Part shown: positions 34,092-44,073 of the stretch, piece after piece
Layout of the letters: each line of letters starts with the position of its first letter
Numbering within the stretch: the first letter of the stretch is position 1
Assembly: GCF_002285285.1 (NCBI RefSeq)
Contig: NZ_NSJF01000001.1
Span: 248,001 to 312,000, forward strand
DNA from: Vandammella animalimorsus
GTDB lineage: Bacteria > Pseudomonadota > Gammaproteobacteria > Burkholderiales > Burkholderiaceae_C
Length of the DNA stretch: 64,000 nt
Direction: 5' to 3'
Made by a program: the position numbers and the translations under genes
The notes under the pieces: generated by a model
Database searches by the model: none
Told to the model about the DNA's origin: nothing
What the model saw: the letters and a program-made list of their open reading frames with translations, nothing else

Positions 34092-36338
34092 ATGAAAACG
34101 GCAGACCAGGTAGATTCTGCAGGCCAAGAGCCTGCGATGTCGGCGGAGCATGAGGCCCTCGTGGCCCAGACGTTTGCTGCGTTTGCCAGCACTGTCGAGT
34201 ACCTGAGCGAGCAGGATCGCGCCCGTGTGGCCGATGCCTTTGCCTTTGCCAAGAAAGCGCATGCGGGCCAGTACCGCAACAGCGGAGAGCCCTACATCAC
34301 CCACCCGATTGCCGTTGCCGCGCTGTGCGCGCAGTGGCGTTTGGATGCCCCGGCGCTGATGGCTGCGCTGCTGCACGATGCCATGGAGGATTGCGGCATC
34401 GTCAAGCAGGACATCGCACAGGCCTTTGGCGCGGATGTGGCCGAACTGGTCGATGGGCTGACCAAACTGGAAAAACTCGAATTTCTCTCGCGCGAGGAAA
34501 ATCAGGCGCAGTCGTTTCGCAAGATGCTGCTGGCCATGGCCAAGGATGTGCGCGTCATTCTGATCAAGCTGGCCGATCGCACGCACAACATGCGCACCCT
34601 GTCTCTGGCGCCGCGCAGCAAATGGGCGCGCATTGCACGGGAGACGCTGGAGATCTATGCCCCCATCGCCAGTCGGCTGGGCGTGAATGCTGCATGCCGG
34701 GAGCTGCAAGAGCTGGCGTTTGCCCATTTGTACCCTTGGCGCTGCCAGACCCTGACCAAGGCGGTGGAGAAAGTCCAGCGCCGCCGGCATGGCATGGCGC
34801 AGAAGATCCGCGCGGAGCTGGAGGCTGCCTTTGCCCAGCGCGGCATCCCCGTGCGGCTTTTGGAACAGCAGCAGGAGCTCTATCAGATCTATCTGCAAAT
34901 GACCCGCAAGGGCATGAGCTTTGCCAAAGTCAATGACATCTTTGGCGTTCAGGTGCTGCTGGAGGATGTGAGTGCCTGCTATGCAGGCCTGGGGGTGCTG
35001 CATCAGACCTACCGCCCTGTGCCTGGCCATTTTCGGGACTACATCGCCAATGCCAAGCCCAATGGCTACCAGTCCTTGCACACCACTTTGCAAGGCCCTT
35101 CCGGGGTGCAGGTGGAGGCCCAGATACGCACCGAAACCATGCACCTGGTGGCTGAGGCGGGCATTGCGGCGCATTGGCTGTACCAGTCCCAAGGGCTGGA
35201 TGGGTTGCTGGCCGATCAGCTCAATGGCCGTTGGCTGGCCTCGATGCTGGAGATTGAAAACTCTTCGGCCGATGCGACGGATTTTCTCAACGACGTCAAG
35301 GTGGATTTGCACCCGGCCTCGGTTTACGTCTTTACACCCAAGAACCAGGTAGTGACGCTGCCCGTGGGCGCCACAGTAGTGGATTTTGCCTACGCCATTC
35401 ACAGCCGCGTGGGCGATCACATCGCCGCGGCACAGGTCAATGGGGCGGCGGTGTCGCCGCATACGGTGTTGAAAAACGGCGATACGGTGCAGATCATCAC
35501 TTCTGAGCAGGCAAGACCACAGCTGGGCTGGATCGAGTTCGTCAAGACCGGGCGGGCACGCTCACGCATTCGAAGCTATTTCAAGCACGTGGATCAGCAG
35601 GAAGGGCTGGCGCTGGGCCAGCGGCTGTTCAATCGAGCTCTGCGCGTGGCCGGTTATGCGGCGTTGCCTGCGCCGGAGACCGAGCAGGCGCAAGCCATTT
35701 GGCGGCAGCTGGGGGTTTTGTACCAGGGCAAGTCGCGCGAGCAGTTGTTGCTGGAAATGGCGCACGGCCGTTTGATCGCTGGCGAGCTGGTGGCGCAGAT
35801 AGGCCGTTTTCTGCAGGACGTGGGGCTACGCCCGGATGCGTTGGTCATGTCCAAGGAGCGGATGGTGGCGCAGCAGGTTGCGCCGGTCGTGCTGGCCGTT
35901 GGCGGGGCCGATGGCGCGCCGGCGCGCTATGCGGTTTGCTGTCGCCCATTGCCGGGCGATGCCATCGCAGGGCAGCTGGTCAGTGGCCGCGGGCTGGAGG
36001 TGCACCGTCTGGAATGCCCTGTGGGCCAGCGCCGTCGCGACAAAGAGCCTGCGTCGGCCATGGCGCTGGAGTGGGTGGATGAGCCGCAGGCCGAGTTCGA
36101 TGCCACGCTGCTGCTGCATTTGCGCAATACCCAGGGAGCCTTGGCTGAGGCCGCCTTGGCGGTTGCGCGCGCCGGGGTCAATATCTTGCGACTGGAGATG
36201 CTCGAGGAAGGTCGGCTGGAAATTCTGGAGGCGCGCATGAATGTGGCTGTGCGCAACCGAGGGCATCTGGAGCAACTGTTGAAAAACCTGCGCCGCGTCC
36301 GCTCTGTACAGCGCGTCGAGCGCTTCATGGCTGAGTAG
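34092..36338 (+). CDS. spoT: Bifunctional (p)ppGpp synthetase/hydrolase
   Basis: The 748-residue RelA/SpoT protein makes and breaks the stringent-response alarmone. The hydrolase HD motif is intact (ALLHDAMEDC, His95-Asp96). The synthetase domain follows (FRDYIANAKPNGYQSLHTT, VEAQIRTETMH), then TGS (VYVFTPKNQVVTLPVGA) and a C-terminal ACT domain (LRNTQGALAEAALAVARAGVN). ATG 34092 (MKTADQVDSAGQEP) is chosen over an upstream TTG that adds an unconserved stretch. Position after gmk-rpoZ supports spoT rather than relA. Confidence 0.95.
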   Translation: MKTADQVDSAGQEPAMSAEHEALVAQTFAAFASTVEYLSEQDRARVADAFAFAKKAHAGQYRNSGEPYITHPIAVAALCAQWRLDAPALMAALLHDAMEDCGIVKQDIAQAFGADVAELVDGLTKLEKLEFLSREENQAQSFRKMLLAMAKDVRVILIKLADRTHNMRTLSLAPRSKWARIARETLEIYAPIASRLGVNAACRELQELAFAHLYPWRCQTLTKAVEKVQRRRHGMAQKIRAELEAAFAQRGIPVRLLEQQQELYQIYLQMTRKGMSFAKVNDIFGVQVLLEDVSACYAGLGVLHQTYRPVPGHFRDYIANAKPNGYQSLHTTLQGPSGVQVEAQIRTETMHLVAEAGIAAHWLYQSQGLDGLLADQLNGRWLASMLEIENSSADATDFLNDVKVDLHPASVYVFTPKNQVVTLPVGATVVDFAYAIHSRVGDHIAAAQVNGAAVSPHTVLKNGDTVQIITSEQARPQLGWIEFVKTGRARSRIRSYFKHVDQQEGLALGQRLFNRALRVAGYAALPAPETEQAQAIWRQLGVLYQGKSREQLLLEMAHGRLIAGELVAQIGRFLQDVGLRPDALVMSKERMVAQQVAPVVLAVGGADGAPARYAVCCRPLPGDAIAGQLVSGRGLEVHRLECPVGQRRRDKEPASAMALEWVDEPQAEFDATLLLHLRNTQGALAEAALAVARAGVNILRLEMLEEGRLEILEARMNVAVRNRGHLEQLLKNLRRVRSVQRVERFMAE

Positions 36339-36542
36339 GCTGCGTTTCCCGGCGCACTGTGGCAGCGTCAGGCACAGTAGAATCCAGGCGCTGTCAGACA
36401 GGGCTGGCGGGCTCACACTCGGTGTATTGGATTGTTTTTTTGAGCTCAAGCCCCATGGCCAGTTCTCCAGGCATTGCGTGCGCGTCGGGCCCAGGCGCGC
36501 TTTTTCGTGCGCGCCAGCCGGTACGCGCTCTTATTTTTTGAC

Positions 36543-38351
36543 ATGAACCATATTCGCAACTTCTCCATCATCGCCCACATCGATCATGGCAAGTCCACAC
36601 TGGCTGATCGCCTGATCGAGTACAGCGGTGGCTTGAGCAAGCGTGAGATGTCCGCCCAGGTGCTCGACTCCATGGACATCGAAAAGGAGCGGGGCATCAC
36701 CATCAAGGCCCAGACGGCGGCCTTGCACTACAAGGCCAAGGATGGCCAGGTCTACAACCTGAACCTGATCGACACGCCCGGCCACGTGGACTTCTCCTAT
36801 GAAGTCTCGCGCTCGCTCTCGGCTTGTGAAGGGGCTTTGCTGGTGGTTGATGCCTCGCAGGGTGTGGAAGCGCAGACCGTAGCCAATTGCTACACGGCAC
36901 TGGATCTGGGCGTGGAAGTGCTGCCCGTGCTCAACAAGATGGACCTGCCCCAGGCCGACCCCGAGCGGGCCAAGGCCGAGATCGAGGACGTCATTGGCAT
37001 CGATGCCTCCGAGGCCGTGCCGGTCTCGGCCAAGACGGGCATGGGCATCGAGGAAATCCTCGAGCTGATCGTGCAAAAAGTGCCGCCGCCCAAGGGTGAT
37101 GCGCAGGGGCCATTGCGCGCCATGATCATCGACAGCTGGTTCGATGCATACGTGGGCGTGGTGATGCTGGTGCGCGTGGTCGATGGCCAGCTGCGCAAGG
37201 GCGAGCGCATCCGCCTGATGGCCACCGGAGCTGTGTACGAGGCAGGCAGCCTGGGCGTGTTCACGCCGGCGTCCTCGCCGCGCGAGCTGTTGCAGGCCGG
37301 GGAGGTGGGCTTTGTCATCGCCGGCATCAAGGAGCTCAAGGCCGCCAAGGTGGGCGACACCATCACGCTGGAGAAAAAGCTGCCCAACAATGCCGGGCCG
37401 GCCCAGCAGCCGCTGCCGGGCTTCAAGGAAATCCAGCCGCAGGTGTTTGCCGGCCTGTACCCGACCGAGGCCAACCAGTACGACGCGCTGCGCGATGCGA
37501 TGGAGAAGCTGCAGCTCAACGACGCGGCCTTGCAGTTCGACCCGGAAGTCTCGCAGGCTCTGGGCTTTGGCTTTCGCTGCGGTTTTCTGGGCCTGCTGCA
37601 CATGGAGATCGTGCAGGAGCGCTTGGAGCGCGAATTCAACCAGGACCTGATCACGACTGCGCCCAGCGTGGTTTATGAAGTGGTCAAGTCCGATGGTGAA
37701 GTCGTGATGGTGGAAAACCCCTCGAAGATGCCCGATGCGGGCAAAGTGCAGGAGGTGCGCGAGCCCATCGTCACCGTGCATTTGTATCTGCCGCAGGACT
37801 ACGTGGGCGCGGTCATGACGCTGTGCAATCAAAAGCGCGGCATCCAGCTGAACATGGCCTACCACGGCCGGCAGGTGATGCTGACCTACGACATGCCGCT
37901 GGCTGAGATCGTGCTGGACTTCTTCGACAAGCTCAAGTCCGTCAGCCGCGGCTATGCCTCGATGGACTACGAATTCAAGGAATATCGGCCCTCGGATGTG
38001 GTCAAGGTTGACATCCTGCTCAATGGCGAGCGCGTCGATGCGCTGTCCATCATCGTGCACCGCAGCCAGGCACAGTACCGAGGCCGGGCGGTGGTGGCCA
38101 AGATGCGCGAGGTCATCGACCGGCAGATGTTCGACGTGGCCATCCAGGCGGCCATCGGTGGCCAGATCATTGCCCGCGAGACCGTCAAGGCGCTGCGCAA
38201 AAACGTGCTGGCCAAGTGCTACGGCGGCGACATCACGCGCAAGCGCAAGCTGCTGGAAAAGCAAAAGGCTGGCAAGAAACGCATGAAGCAGATCGGCTCG
38301 GTGGAAGTGCCGCAGGAGGCCTTCCTGGCGATTTTGCAAGTTGAGGATTGA
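36543..38351 (+). CDS. lepA: Elongation factor 4
   Basis: The 602-residue translational GTPase back-translocates or remodels stalled ribosomes. G1 is [10 protein letters not shown] at residues 11-20, G3 DTPGHVDF, G4 NKMDLP; the LepA-specific C-terminal domain ends with [17 protein letters not shown] and a short tail. ATG 36543 matches the family start. It begins the lepA-lepB-DUF4845-rnc-era-recO operon; its TGA overlaps the lepB TTG. Confidence 0.97.
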   Translation: MNHIRNFSIIAHIDHGKSTLADRLIEYSGGLSKREMSAQVLDSMDIEKERGITIKAQTAALHYKAKDGQVYNLNLIDTPGHVDFSYEVSRSLSACEGALLVVDASQGVEAQTVANCYTALDLGVEVLPVLNKMDLPQADPERAKAEIEDVIGIDASEAVPVSAKTGMGIEEILELIVQKVPPPKGDAQGPLRAMIIDSWFDAYVGVVMLVRVVDGQLRKGERIRLMATGAVYEAGSLGVFTPASSPRELLQAGEVGFVIAGIKELKAAKVGDTITLEKKLPNNAGPAQQPLPGFKEIQPQVFAGLYPTEANQYDALRDAMEKLQLNDAALQFDPEVSQALGFGFRCGFLGLLHMEIVQERLEREFNQDLITTAPSVVYEVVKSDGEVVMVENPSKMPDAGKVQEVREPIVTVHLYLPQDYVGAVMTLCNQKRGIQLNMAYHGRQVMLTYDMPLAEIVLDFFDKLKSVSRGYASMDYEFKEYRPSDVVKVDILLNGERVDALSIIVHRSQAQYRGRAVVAKMREVIDRQMFDVAIQAAIGGQIIARETVKALRKNVLAKCYGGDITRKRKLLEKQKAGKKRMKQIGSVEVPQEAFLAILQVED

Positions 38352-39331
38352 CGCAAGTGAAAGCAATCGCTGTTCTGACCGGGGCCCTGCTGGCGGGCGT
38401 CGCTGCTTATCTGCTGTTGTGGCTGACTGGGCAGATCGAAGGCAATTTCCCCCTGCTGCTGATGCTGGCCACGCTGGTGTCCGGTGCGTATTGGCTGGCC
38501 GAAAAGCTGTACTTTCTGCCGCGCCGCCGCCGCCAGGCGCAGCAGCTGGTGCAGCAGCTCAAGGAGAGGCACAGCGCCTTGCAAGCCCAGGGCGTGGTCA
38601 CTGAGGAATTGGATGTGGCAGCTGCCGCCAACCAGGTGCTGCGCCAGCCCTGGTGGCTGGACTGGACTGCCGGGCTGTTTCCCGTCATCGCGGCGGTGTT
38701 TGTGCTGCGTTCCTTCGTCTACGAGCCATTTCGCATTCCCAGCGGCTCCATGATCCCGACGCTGCAGGTTGGGGATTTGATTCTGGTGGATAAGTACACC
38801 TACGGCCTGCGCCTTCCTGTATGGAATGCGGCGCTGACTCAGGGGCGTCGACCCGCGCGCGGTGAAGTTGTGGTGTTCCGCTACCCGCCCAACCCGCGCA
38901 TGGACTACATCAAGCGCGTGATTGGTTTGCCTGGTGATACGGTCAGCTACCACAACAAACGATTGACGGTCAATGGCCAGGCGGTCAACTCCGTGCCGCA
39001 GCCCGATTACTTCGACAAGGACTCCGTCATCCATGCCAAGCGCTGGGAAGAAACCCTGGGCGGTCGCACCTACGAAGTGCTGAACAATCCGCAAATGCCA
39101 GCCATGGTGATGGGGGCGGGCGATTTCCCCTTCCGCGACCAGTGCGAGTACAGCGTGGAGGGCGTGAGCTGTCGCGTGCCTGAAGGGCATTACTTCGTCA
39201 TGGGCGACAATCGCGACAATTCGCTCGATTCGCGTGCCTGGGGCTTCGTTCCCGATGCCAACATCGTTGGGCGCGCCGTAGTGGTCTGGATGAATTTTTC
39301 AGACTTGGGTCGCGTAGGTAAAATTCAGTAA
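38348..39331 (+). CDS. lepB: Signal peptidase I
   Basis: LepB removes signal peptides from Sec- and Tat-exported proteins. Two N-terminal helices frame a basic cytoplasmic loop; the catalytic Ser is S134 in PSGSMIPTL and the general-base Lys K189 in [11 protein letters not shown]. The [12 protein letters not shown] box E is present. The 327-residue frame begins with TTG overlapping lepA by four bases; GTG 38357 is an alternative start. Confidence 0.95.
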   Translation: MTQVKAIAVLTGALLAGVAAYLLLWLTGQIEGNFPLLLMLATLVSGAYWLAEKLYFLPRRRRQAQQLVQQLKERHSALQAQGVVTEELDVAAAANQVLRQPWWLDWTAGLFPVIAAVFVLRSFVYEPFRIPSGSMIPTLQVGDLILVDKYTYGLRLPVWNAALTQGRRPARGEVVVFRYPPNPRMDYIKRVIGLPGDTVSYHNKRLTVNGQAVNSVPQPDYFDKDSVIHAKRWEETLGGRTYEVLNNPQMPAMVMGAGDFPFRDQCEYSVEGVSCRVPEGHYFVMGDNRDNSLDSRAWGFVPDANIVGRAVVVWMNFSDLGRVGKIQ

Positions 39332-39442
39332 CTGAATCGGCGCAGCCCCTGTGCCGATGGTGTTTTGTCGAACGCATTCATTGATGGCCAACCGGCTGCG
39401 CACTGCAGCCGCGCTGGCGTGAAAACCAAAGAGGGACTTGCT

Positions 39443-39838
39443 GTGCACGCACTGAACAACACAAAAAAAGCCACCACGATTTCGCTGGCGCAACGGCAGC
39501 GCGGCATGTCATTCATCGGCTTGTGCATGCTGGCTGCGATCATCGTGTTTCTGGGCTATGTGGGTTTCAAGTCGGTGCCCGTTGTGACTGAGTACGCGGC
39601 CGTTCAGCGGGCTTTGAAGAAAGCTTCGGAGGGCGGCACGGTGCTTGAAGTGCGGCAATTGTTCGACCGCCAGGCCAGCATCGATTATCTGGATCAGTAC
39701 GCCAATCCTCTCAGCTCCAAGGATCTGATCGTCAGCAAGAAAAACGACTCGGTGGTCGTCGAGGTGGAGTACGACCGCGAGATCCCACTGGTGGGGCCAG
39801 CTTTTCTGGTTTACAAGCTGCATGCCAGTTCCCATTGA
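39443..39838 (+). CDS. DUF4845 membrane protein
   Basis: A 131-residue protein of the DUF4845 family, often found between lepB and rnc in betaproteobacteria. After RQRG comes one hydrophobic segment (MSFIGLCMLAAIIVFLGYVG), then a periplasmic-type domain. The G-M-S-F-I-G junction resembles a prepilin cleavage site but lacks the Glu at +5, as is usual for this family. GTG 39443 has GAGGG nine bases upstream; the frame is open further. Function unknown. Confidence 0.85.
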   Translation: MHALNNTKKATTISLAQRQRGMSFIGLCMLAAIIVFLGYVGFKSVPVVTEYAAVQRALKKASEGGTVLEVRQLFDRQASIDYLDQYANPLSSKDLIVSKKNDSVVVEVEYDREIPLVGPAFLVYKLHASSH

Positions 39839-39871
39839 GGGCCTGGCGGCAGCGGCTGTGGAGCAGTTCTT

Positions 39872-40687
39872 TTGAGCAATATGGGGTTGGAGCGGCTGGC
39901 GCGCAGCCTGGGATGGGATGGCACCGACTGGACCTTGCTGCAGCAGGCTTTGACGCATCGCAGCTTCAGTGCCGACCACAATGAACGCCTGGAGTTTTTG
40001 GGCGATGCAGTGCTCAATCTGTGTGTGTCGCGCTGGCTGATGCAGCGCCTGCCGCAGGCCAGCGAGGGCGAGTTGTCGCGCACGCGGGCCAATCTGGTGC
40101 GAGAGCAGTCTTTGCACCACATTGCGCTGGGCTTGGGGTTGCCTGGATTATTGCGACTGGGCGAGGGTGAGAAGAAGTCCGGCGGGCAGCAGCGCCCCTC
40201 GATGCTGGCCGATGCGCTGGAGGCTTTGCTGGGAGCCGTGTTCTTGCACATGGGCTTTGCCGCCGTAGAGCAGCTGGTGCAGCGCTTGTTTGCACAGGTG
40301 GATCTCTCGACCAGCGCCCAGACCCACGCCAAGGATCCCAAGACGCGTCTGCAGGAGCTGCTGCAAGGCCGCTATCTGGCCCTGCCGCATTACGAGCTGC
40401 AGGAGGTGCGAGGCGCTGATCATCAGCAACTGTTCGTCGTGCAATGCACCCTGCAAACCCCGCCGCTGCAGGCAAAAGGCCAGGGGCCTTCGCGCAAGGC
40501 GGCGGAGCAGCAAGCGGCTGAGCAATTGCTTGAGCAATTGCAGCAGCATGGCCAGTGGCAGGCCAAAACCAAGCAGCGGCGGGCAACGACCGCAGTGCCC
40601 GTGCGCACCGGGCGTGCGCCTACAGCGCCGTTGCAGGGCAAAGGCAAGAAACGACCAGGATCGACTGGGAAAGGATGGGTGGCGTGA
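39872..40687 (+). CDS. rnc: Ribonuclease III
   Basis: RNase III cuts double-stranded RNA in rRNA and mRNA processing. The signature [12 protein letters not shown] is at 38-49, catalytic acidic residues recur in [13 protein letters not shown], and a double-stranded RNA-binding domain follows ([36 protein letters not shown]). A ~45-residue basic, low-complexity tail follows the usual end. TTG 39872 is chosen for the GGAG nine bases upstream; ATG 39881 is possible. Confidence 0.95.
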   Translation: MSNMGLERLARSLGWDGTDWTLLQQALTHRSFSADHNERLEFLGDAVLNLCVSRWLMQRLPQASEGELSRTRANLVREQSLHHIALGLGLPGLLRLGEGEKKSGGQQRPSMLADALEALLGAVFLHMGFAAVEQLVQRLFAQVDLSTSAQTHAKDPKTRLQELLQGRYLALPHYELQEVRGADHQQLFVVQCTLQTPPLQAKGQGPSRKAAEQQAAEQLLEQLQQHGQWQAKTKQRRATTAVPVRTGRAPTAPLQGKGKKRPGSTGKGWVA

Positions 40688-40689
40688 GC

Positions 40690-41628
40690 ATGATGTCTTC
40701 TTCTGAGCCTGCGGTGCAGGGCGGCGCCGACGCGCCGCAGCGCTGCGGCCTGATTGCCCTGGTCGGGCGCCCCAACGTGGGCAAGTCCACGTTGATGAAT
40801 GCACTGGTGGGGCAGAAGGTCAGCATCACTTCGCACAAAGCCCAAACCACGCGCCATCGCATCACTGGCATTCGTACCGAAGGCCAGGCGCAGTTCGTGT
40901 TCGTGGATACGCCGGGCTTTCAGACGCGCTACCAATCGGCCCTGAATCAATCCCTGAACAAGGCGGTCACGGGCACGATCTCTGACGTGGATCTGGTGCT
41001 GTTCGTGGTCGAGGCGGGCAGCTTCTCGCTCAAGGACGCCCAGGTGCTGGCCTTGCTCAAACAGCGCATTCCGACCATCCTGGTGGCCAACAAGCTCGAC
41101 ACCGTACACCGCCGCTCCGAGCTGGCGCCGTGGCTCAAAAGCATGCAGGAACGCCATGATTTTGCGGAGTTCGTGCCCATGTCGGCCAAGGATCCCAAGG
41201 ATGTCGCCCGCCTATTGGCTGTGTGCGAGCGTTATCTGCCTGAGCAGCCCTGGTGGTACGACGAGGAAGAGCTCACTGACAAGAGCGAACGCTTTTTGGC
41301 GGCCGAGATCGTGCGCGAAAAGCTGTTTCGTCTCACCGGCGATGAGCTGCCCTACACCTCGACCGTGTTGATCGACCGCTTCTTGGAAGAGCCTGGTCGG
41401 CAGGTGCAGCGCATGGTGCGCATTGCTGCGAGCATCGTCGTCGAGCGCGAAAGCCACAAGGCCATGGTGATTGGCGAGAAGGGTGAGCGCCTCAAGCGCA
41501 TCGGCAGCGAAGCGCGCCAGGATCTGGAAAGGCTGCTGGATGCCAAGGTTTTTCTGGAGCTGTGGGTCAAGGTGCGCTCGGGTTGGTCGGACGATGCTGC
41601 GCGCCTGCGTGCCTACGGCTATGAGTAA
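40690..41628 (+). CDS. era: GTPase Era
   Basis: Era binds 16S rRNA and helps 30S maturation. G1 is [11 protein letters not shown]3 DTPGF, G4 NKLD, and the KH domain contains [18 protein letters not shown]. The ATG follows the rnc stop by two bases; a GTG six bases upstream overlaps that stop and could also be used. The order rnc-era-recO is the family standard. Confidence 0.96.
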   Translation: MMSSSEPAVQGGADAPQRCGLIALVGRPNVGKSTLMNALVGQKVSITSHKAQTTRHRITGIRTEGQAQFVFVDTPGFQTRYQSALNQSLNKAVTGTISDVDLVLFVVEAGSFSLKDAQVLALLKQRIPTILVANKLDTVHRRSELAPWLKSMQERHDFAEFVPMSAKDPKDVARLLAVCERYLPEQPWWYDEEELTDKSERFLAAEIVREKLFRLTGDELPYTSTVLIDRFLEEPGRQVQRMVRIAASIVVERESHKAMVIGEKGERLKRIGSEARQDLERLLDAKVFLELWVKVRSGWSDDAARLRAYGYE

Positions 41629-41646
41629 GTTGGGCCAGCTGCAGGC

Positions 41647-42519
41647 ATGATGACCAGCGCCGCAGCGCAGGCAGTGGATGGCGCAGCAGATACTGCCATG
41701 CCGGCCGGACCGGCAACGCCAATCAGTCGCAGAGGCAGGGGTGCCGCAAGCGCGCTGCCAGCGCGGCGCACACGCCGCATCAGCGGGCAGCAGGCTTTCG
41801 TGCTGCACCAGTACCCCTACAGCGAATCCAGCCTGATCGTCGATTTGTTCACCCGCGACCATGGCCGCCTCATGGCCCTGGCCAAGGGTGCGAAAAAGCC
41901 CACCTCCAACTTCCGCGCGCTATTGCTGCCCTTGCAGCTGTTGCGCCTGGATTGCAGTTGGCTGGAGCAGGAGCAGGGCGTGATTGCCACGATCCGCAGC
42001 GTTGAGCGCGCTGGTGGCCCGGCCGTGCCGCGCGGCGAGCCGCTGCTGGCCGGCCTTTATCTGAATGAGCTGCTGGCCCGCCTGTTGGTGCGCGGCGATG
42101 CCCATTCTGCCGTCTTCGATGCCTACCAAATGACCTTGCATGTGCTGGCCAGTGCGCCAGGCCAGGCGCTGGAAGTGCTGCTGCGGGCCTTTGAGCTGGT
42201 GCTGTTGCAACAGCTGGGCATGCTGCCTGATCTGACGGTGCAGACTCAGGATCAGCAGCCGCTGGGCGAGCGCAAGCGCTATGCGCTCATCCCTGAAATG
42301 GGCCTGCACGAAGTCTGGGATGGTCGGCGCAGTCTCTCGGGCCAGCAGTGGCAGACCATAGCCCAGGCGCTGGCTGGCCCCCAGGCGCTGGCTGCGTGTA
42401 TGCGCGCGCTGGGGGATGCCGCCGCCGATCTCAAGCCCCAGTTGCGCGCAGCTCTGGCCCATTACCTGGGCGCGGAGCTGCACACGCAGCGTCTGATGCG
42501 CGGCCTGCGCACGCTGTAG
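41647..42519 (+). CDS. recO: DNA repair protein RecO
   Basis: RecO loads RecA with RecR and anneals single strands. The OB-fold region begins near residue 47 (QAFVLHQYPYSESSLIVDLF; HGRLMALAKGAKKP). The 290 residues include a ~45-residue Ala/Arg-rich N-terminal extension compared with typical ~240-residue proteins. The zinc-binding Cys residues of some RecO proteins are absent. It follows era by 18 bases. Confidence 0.93.
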   Translation: MMTSAAAQAVDGAADTAMPAGPATPISRRGRGAASALPARRTRRISGQQAFVLHQYPYSESSLIVDLFTRDHGRLMALAKGAKKPTSNFRALLLPLQLLRLDCSWLEQEQGVIATIRSVERAGGPAVPRGEPLLAGLYLNELLARLLVRGDAHSAVFDAYQMTLHVLASAPGQALEVLLRAFELVLLQQLGMLPDLTVQTQDQQPLGERKRYALIPEMGLHEVWDGRRSLSGQQWQTIAQALAGPQALAACMRALGDAAADLKPQLRAALAHYLGAELHTQRLMRGLRTL

Positions 42520-42521
42520 CG

Positions 42522-42809
42522 ATGGGGCAAGTCATGGGGGTGGCGCAATTCCTTGCCCATGTCGGGGCCTTGCTGTTGCCAGCCTGGGCAGTGGCCGCGC
42601 TGTTGGTGGGGATGAGCCGTGCCCTGCTGCGCCGCGCGCGCTGGCGCATGCGCTTCTGGGTCAATCTGCTGGCCGCTGGCTTGCTTGGCTCGCTGGTGCT
42701 GTTGGCGGGCTTGTTGTTCAGCGGTGAAGACGGGCGCATGGGCAGCTACGCCGCCTTGCTGCTGGCCTTGGCGAGCCTGCAGGCCTGGGCGGCTGGGCCT
42801 CAGCGGTAG
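42522..42809 (+). CDS. Small membrane protein after recO
   Basis: A 95-residue frame whose ATG lies two bases past the recO stop. It has two to three hydrophobic segments (FLAHVGALLLPAWAVAALLVG; FWVNLLAAGLLGSLVLLAGLLF; YAALLLALASLQAWAA) and a basic loop (RALLRRARWRMR). I do not recognise a family. The tight spacing suggests translation coupled to recO; pdxJ, often next in this operon elsewhere, is absent. Confidence 0.65.
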   Translation: MGQVMGVAQFLAHVGALLLPAWAVAALLVGMSRALLRRARWRMRFWVNLLAAGLLGSLVLLAGLLFSGEDGRMGSYAALLLALASLQAWAAGPQR

Positions 42810-42838
42810 CACACCCGTGCCTATCGCAGGGGCGCAGG

Positions 42839-43897
42839 TTACCAGTGGGCCGTATTGCGCAGCACCAGGTCGCGCAGGGCGCTGATCCAGGCCGGGTGGT
42901 CGTTCAGGCAGGGGATGTAGCGAAATTCCTGCCCCCCATGCGCCAAAAAGGCCTGGCGCACTTCCATGTCGATTTCTTCCAGGGTTTCCAGACAGTCGCT
43001 GGAAAAACCGGGGCAGATCAAATCCACCGTCTTGACGCCCTCGCGCGCCAACTGCTCCAGTGTGGGCTGGGTGTAGGGCTGAAGCCATTGTGCAGGGCCA
43101 AAGCGAGACTGGAATGTCACGCGGTATTGCGCGGGCTGCAGGCCCAGCTGCTGCGCCAGCAGGGTGGCGCTTTGCTGGCATTGCTGCGCATAAGGGTCGC
43201 CCTTGGCCACGTTGCGTGCCGGAATGCCGTGGTAGCTCATCACCAGCACTTCAGGCCGGCCATGGGTCTGCCAGTGCTCCAGCGTGCGCCGAGCCAGGGC
43301 GGCGATGTAGCCGGCATCGTCGGCGTAGTGCTTGACGATGCGCAGCTCGGGCATGTTGCGCTTGCTGCCAGCCCAGGCGTGGGCCTGGTCGATGACGCTG
43401 GCTGTAGTGGTGGCCGAATACTGTGGGTACAACGGCAGCAGCAGCATTTTTTCCACGCCCAGGGAGTGCCAGCGCTGCAGCTGCGCAACGATGCCAGGTT
43501 GCCCATAGCGCATGGCCGCTTGCACGTCAACATCGTGCAGCCCAGCTTCGCCCAGCCAGCCGCGCAGCATCAGAGCCTGCTTGCGTGTGTAGTTCAGCAG
43601 GGGGGAGCCACCTTCTTCAGGGCGCCAGATTTTTTCGTATTTGCGAGCCGACTCCTTGGCGCGCAGCGGCAGAATGGCCAGCCGCAGCAGGGGCTGCCAG
43701 AGCAGCTGCGGCAGTTCGACCACGCGCGGATCGCTGAGAAATTCGGCCAGGTAGCGTTTGACGGCTGCAGGCGTTGGCGCATCGGGTGTCCCCAGATTGC
43801 ACAGCAGCACTCCCAGGCGAGGCGTAGAGGCGCTGAAAGAGGCCGGTGCAGCGGCAGCTCCGCCGTGGGCAGTGGTATGTGGGGCAGTGGTTGGCAT
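42839..43897 (-). CDS. hemH: Ferrochelatase
   Basis: HemH inserts ferrous iron into protoporphyrin IX. The 352-residue protein shows LGVLLCNLGTPDAPT, the catalytic His in VMSYHGIP and the Glu in DCLETLEEIDME, and an YPQYSATTTASV loop. The chosen ATG (MPTTAPHTTAHGG) leaves a ~25-residue low-complexity N-terminus; no strong ribosome site is seen. It ends convergent with the small membrane gene. Confidence 0.94.
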   Translation of the reverse strand: MPTTAPHTTAHGGAAAAPASFSASTPRLGVLLCNLGTPDAPTPAAVKRYLAEFLSDPRVVELPQLLWQPLLRLAILPLRAKESARKYEKIWRPEEGGSPLLNYTRKQALMLRGWLGEAGLHDVDVQAAMRYGQPGIVAQLQRWHSLGVEKMLLLPLYPQYSATTTASVIDQAHAWAGSKRNMPELRIVKHYADDAGYIAALARRTLEHWQTHGRPEVLVMSYHGIPARNVAKGDPYAQQCQQSATLLAQQLGLQPAQYRVTFQSRFGPAQWLQPYTQPTLEQLAREGVKTVDLICPGFSSDCLETLEEIDMEVRQAFLAHGGQEFRYIPCLNDHPAWISALRDLVLRNTAHW

Positions 43898-44073
43898 GAA
43901 GCTGTCCGGCAGCGAGGGCTGCGCAGCAGAAAGAAGGGTTGTGCGGTCTGGAAGTGCCCAGCGGGTCTGGCAATGTGACACAGATCCGCCGGGGGCTTGA
44001 TTGGAGCACACATTCGCACTGCATATGCAGATCTGGGGCCACAGGCGCTGGTGTGCTGGGCTGGCCCGACGGT

